Positions 61,896 through 64,000 of a DNA stretch of 64,000 nt are shown here, one piece after another (position 1 is the first letter of the stretch; the number at the start of each line of letters is the position of its first letter). The DNA lies in contig JAWQUS010000010.1 in assembly GCA_036365455.1 (NCBI GenBank), forward strand, positions 18,152,501 through 18,216,500, in the 5' to 3' direction. The position numbers were made by a program, and so were the translations under genes. Source of the stretch: Macrosoma leucophasiata (taxonomy: Eukaryota > Arthropoda > Insecta > Lepidoptera > Hedylidae). The notes under the pieces were generated by a model. The model had not been told where the DNA came from. It saw only the letters and a program-made list of their open reading frames with translations, and did no database searches.

Positions 61896-62676
61896 CTAGC
61901 TGTGCCCGCGACTTTGTCCACGTGAGAAAAAATATGATTGTTCAGTATCTACCCAGACGAAGTCGTGGGCGCAGCTAGTATAAAAGTACTGGTGGTACTT
62001 TACTGGTGGCAGAGCTCCAGTGAAAGAGCTCGCGGGCGAAGGCACCACCGCATTACCTAATATACTTGCCGCTAAATGGTAGTGTTCAACACTATCGTGT
62101 ACCGGTCAGTTGGTAATGTACGGCCCTGTAATTTCCGGCACAGAGGCATAACACCTAATGCCTCAGGAGTGGTAGCGCATCTGCATTTTGACCTCTGGTC
62201 ATTGTGTGGGTGTCTATAGGCTGCAGTCATCACTTAACATCAATGTGAACTGCACGCTTGTGTGCTACTTTTATCACATTAAATTTACTCCTTATTACAT
62301 TGGCTATCTGCCATTGAAAGTCCCGTCAAAATCGGAGACACTCAAATTCTATTTATTTGTATGTGGGTATGTATGGTTGTATGGAGATAAAAGTAGCCTA
62401 AGTTACTCCTTTTTACATCAGCTACCTACCCGTATAAGTCCCGTCAAAGACGGATACACTCCAATTCTACTTATTTGTATGTAGGTATGTATGTATGTAT
62501 GTATGTATGGATGTATGGAGATGAAAGTCCCGTCAAAATCGGTCCAGCCGTTCCCAAGATTAGCCCCGCCAAACAGATAGACAGACAAAAATCGTAAAAA
62601 ATGTTTTGGTATATGTACAAAAAGCGGTTATTCTAATATTACAAACAGACACTCCAACTTTATTTATTTGTATAGA
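61896..62676 (-). mobile_element. Helitron with extended terminal palindrome, split by a SINE
   Basis: Minus strand 3' end CTAG at 61896-61899 after GGGCACAG. An inverted second terminus 'GACGAAGTCGTGGGCGCAGC' + TAG ends at 61979, as in 19180-19509. The SINE at 62001-62282 separates this end from the body. The body holds three partial repeats of a 'AAAGTCCCGTCAAAATCGG' ... 'TATTTATTTGTATG' unit before the normal 5' end TCTATACAAATAAATAAAG at 62676. Confidence 0.7.
62001..62282 (+). mobile_element. CTGGTGGTAG SINE, full length, nested in Helitron
   Basis: Full copy with small changes (ACTGGTGGCAGAGCTCCAGT, GTGTGCTACTTTTATCAC), no long A tail. An extra CTGGTGGTAC precedes it at 61989. Confidence 0.85.
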
Positions 62677-62699
62677 TTTATTATTATGGAAGGTTAACA

Positions 62700-62923
62700 A
62701 CATAAGATCTAAAAATTCTGTGAAAATTTAAGGGTCCACTTGCTACCTGCTTATCGAAAAAAATATACGAAAAAAAGCACATGTATGGTATGCCCCTCCC
62801 TTAAAATTTTCATATTTTATTTTTAGTAATTAATTTTGTCTTTATAGCGGTATCAGAAATACATGATTTGTGAAAATGTTAGCTTTCTAGCTATATTACA
62901 CTGTTTATGAGATACAGGCTGGT

Positions 62924-62954
<31 letters not shown>

Positions 62955-63010
62955 AGACAGCGGAGGATTAGTAATCCGTAGGGTCCGTTTTTACCTTTTA
63001 GGTACTAAAT
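62700..63010 (+). mobile_element. CAGA-repeat / GGGTCCG family element
   Basis: 'CATGTATGGTATGCCCCTCC', 'TATAGCGGTATCAGAAATAC', 'GAGATACAGGCTGGTGACAG', GACG/CAGA repeats, then 'GTAGGGTCCGTTTTTACC'. This order of boxes is typical of an abundant lepidopteran repeat. The class is uncertain. Confidence 0.6.
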
Positions 63011-63059
63011 CCCCTAAAAGATAGAACTAAGATACAGAATAGCTTCAAAATATGCGATA

Positions 63060-63495
63060 TGATTCTTTAAATTGACATATTTTTTTTTATTTCTGAACCG
63101 ATTTACATGAAACAAACACTAAATGTTAAGTGAAACTTACCACAATATGTTAGTGAAAACCTCAAACCGAATAAGGCGTTTCTGAAATAAGGGTGCACAA
63201 ACACACAGACAAATAGAATTTTTTTCGGGATAAAAAGTACCCAGTGTTGTGCGCCAAAGGTCAAAGTACCGGTATAATTATACCAAGTTTCATTCTAATC
63301 GGACCGGTAGATTTTGTGTGATGCTTGAACAAACAGACAGACAGATAGACAGACAGACAGACAGTCAGACAGACAAAATTTTTCTAATCACATATTTGTG
63401 TTCGGTATCGATCTAGTAACATCCCCTGGTATTTATTTTTTCAATATTTTCAATGTACAGAATTTACACTTCCACAGTTTCATTATAAGTATAGA
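63060..63495 (-). mobile_element. Helitron body and 5' end
   Basis: Minus strand 5' end TCTATACTTATAATGAAACT (63476-63495), then 'CAGGGGATGTTACTAGATCG' and CTGTCTGTCTGTCTGTC. 'TTCATGTAAATCGGTTCAG' near 63100 is toward the 3' end. No CTAG terminus was found, so the 3' boundary is open. Confidence 0.55.
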
Positions 63496-63694
63496 TTATG
63501 CAATTAATAATATTTATAATGGGGTATATGTTTTATGTAATAAGTATTTATTTATCAGTTTCCAGTCAATACGATATCAAACATTTGTACCTGCTCTCTT
63601 GGTGAAATAATGGAGTAATGTTATGAGTGTAACACATTTTACTTGACGTACTCGTAATATGCTTAAAAGGCTCGTACTTACCACTTCAAGTGAC

Positions 63695-63975
63695 TTTTTT
63701 TTTATGTAATTGAAGTGGAAAACAAGCATGCAGTTCACATTGATGTTAAGTGATGACTGCAGCCTATAGACACCCACACAAAGACCGAGGCCAAAATGCA
63801 CATGCGTTACCACTCCTGAGGCCTAAGGTGTTATGCCTCTGTGCCGGAAATGACAAGGCCATACATTACCACCTGACCGGAACACGATAGTGCTGAACAC
63901 TACCATTTAGCGGCAAGTATATTAGGTAATGCGGTGGTGCATACGCCCGCGAGCTCCGTCACTGGAGCTCTACTG
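63695..63975 (-). mobile_element. CTGGTGGTAG SINE, nearly full length
   Basis: Poly-T at 63695-63703. It runs to 'GTCACTGGAGCTCTACTGGA', where the last bases (ACCACCAGT) are replaced by a GGAGCTCTACTGGACTTACT sequence. Confidence 0.85.
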
Positions 63976-64000
63976 GACTTACTGCACTGGAGTTCCAATT

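Overview
This window looks like moth or butterfly (Lepidoptera) nuclear DNA. It is AT-rich and has no prokaryotic features and no intact host protein gene. Its interspersed repeats are of types I associate with Lepidoptera: a 'CTGGTGGTAG' SINE present about two dozen times, CTAG-ending Helitrons whose ends read like 'GGCGAAGCCGCGGGC', tRNA-derived and 5S-derived SINEs, hAT and Tc1/mariner relatives, and RTE-like and other non-LTR elements. Most apparent open frames are fragments of these elements or chance frames. The species cannot be named from sequence alone.

Layout. 1-10 kb: mostly unassigned DNA, an RTE reverse-transcriptase remnant lying inside a TIR element (1959-3785), SINEs, a hAT MITE (6382-6552), a Helitron (7861-8117) and a mariner with a deleted DNA-binding region (8676-9742). 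10-20 kb: a CpG-rich island (10.39-10.76 kb) that may hold a host first exon, several perfect hairpins, a 5S rRNA-derived SINE, duplicated tRNA-like SINE units, more SINEs and a Helitron. 20.1-25.1 kb: the most striking region, a 4.7-kb alternating palindrome in which three copies of a 475-bp sequence (orientations +, -, +) are separated by dense TATCGAT satellite arrays that are themselves mirror-symmetric. 25-36 kb: short LINE insertions with clean target-site duplications, a compact intronless 226-codon frame (26110-26790), a 74-codon frame (29003-29227), and nested repeats. 36-46 kb: a perfect 42-bp palindrome, a foldback MITE, a nested tRNA-SINE, LINE remnants, a GC-rich retro-inserted sequence containing a strong hairpin, and a hAT insertion with an 'empty' paralogous site. 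46-54 kb: a CpG-rich possible first exon, a decayed 2.5-kb LINE with a Helitron nested in its tail, and a pair of ~500-bp inverted repeats enclosing a LINE, a SINE and a Helitron. 54-64 kb: a long-TIR MITE split by a SINE, Helitrons, two divergent candidate first exons (58960-59058 minus; 60689-60772 plus), and a cluster of SINE and Helitron fragments.

Taken together, the window is probably intergenic or long-intron sequence. Host-gene signals are limited to CpG-rich patches with short open frames ending at good splice donors, and these are inferences. The well-supported content is mobile-element history: nesting order, target-site duplications, shared LINE/SINE 3' tails, and the growth of a satellite-bearing palindrome.
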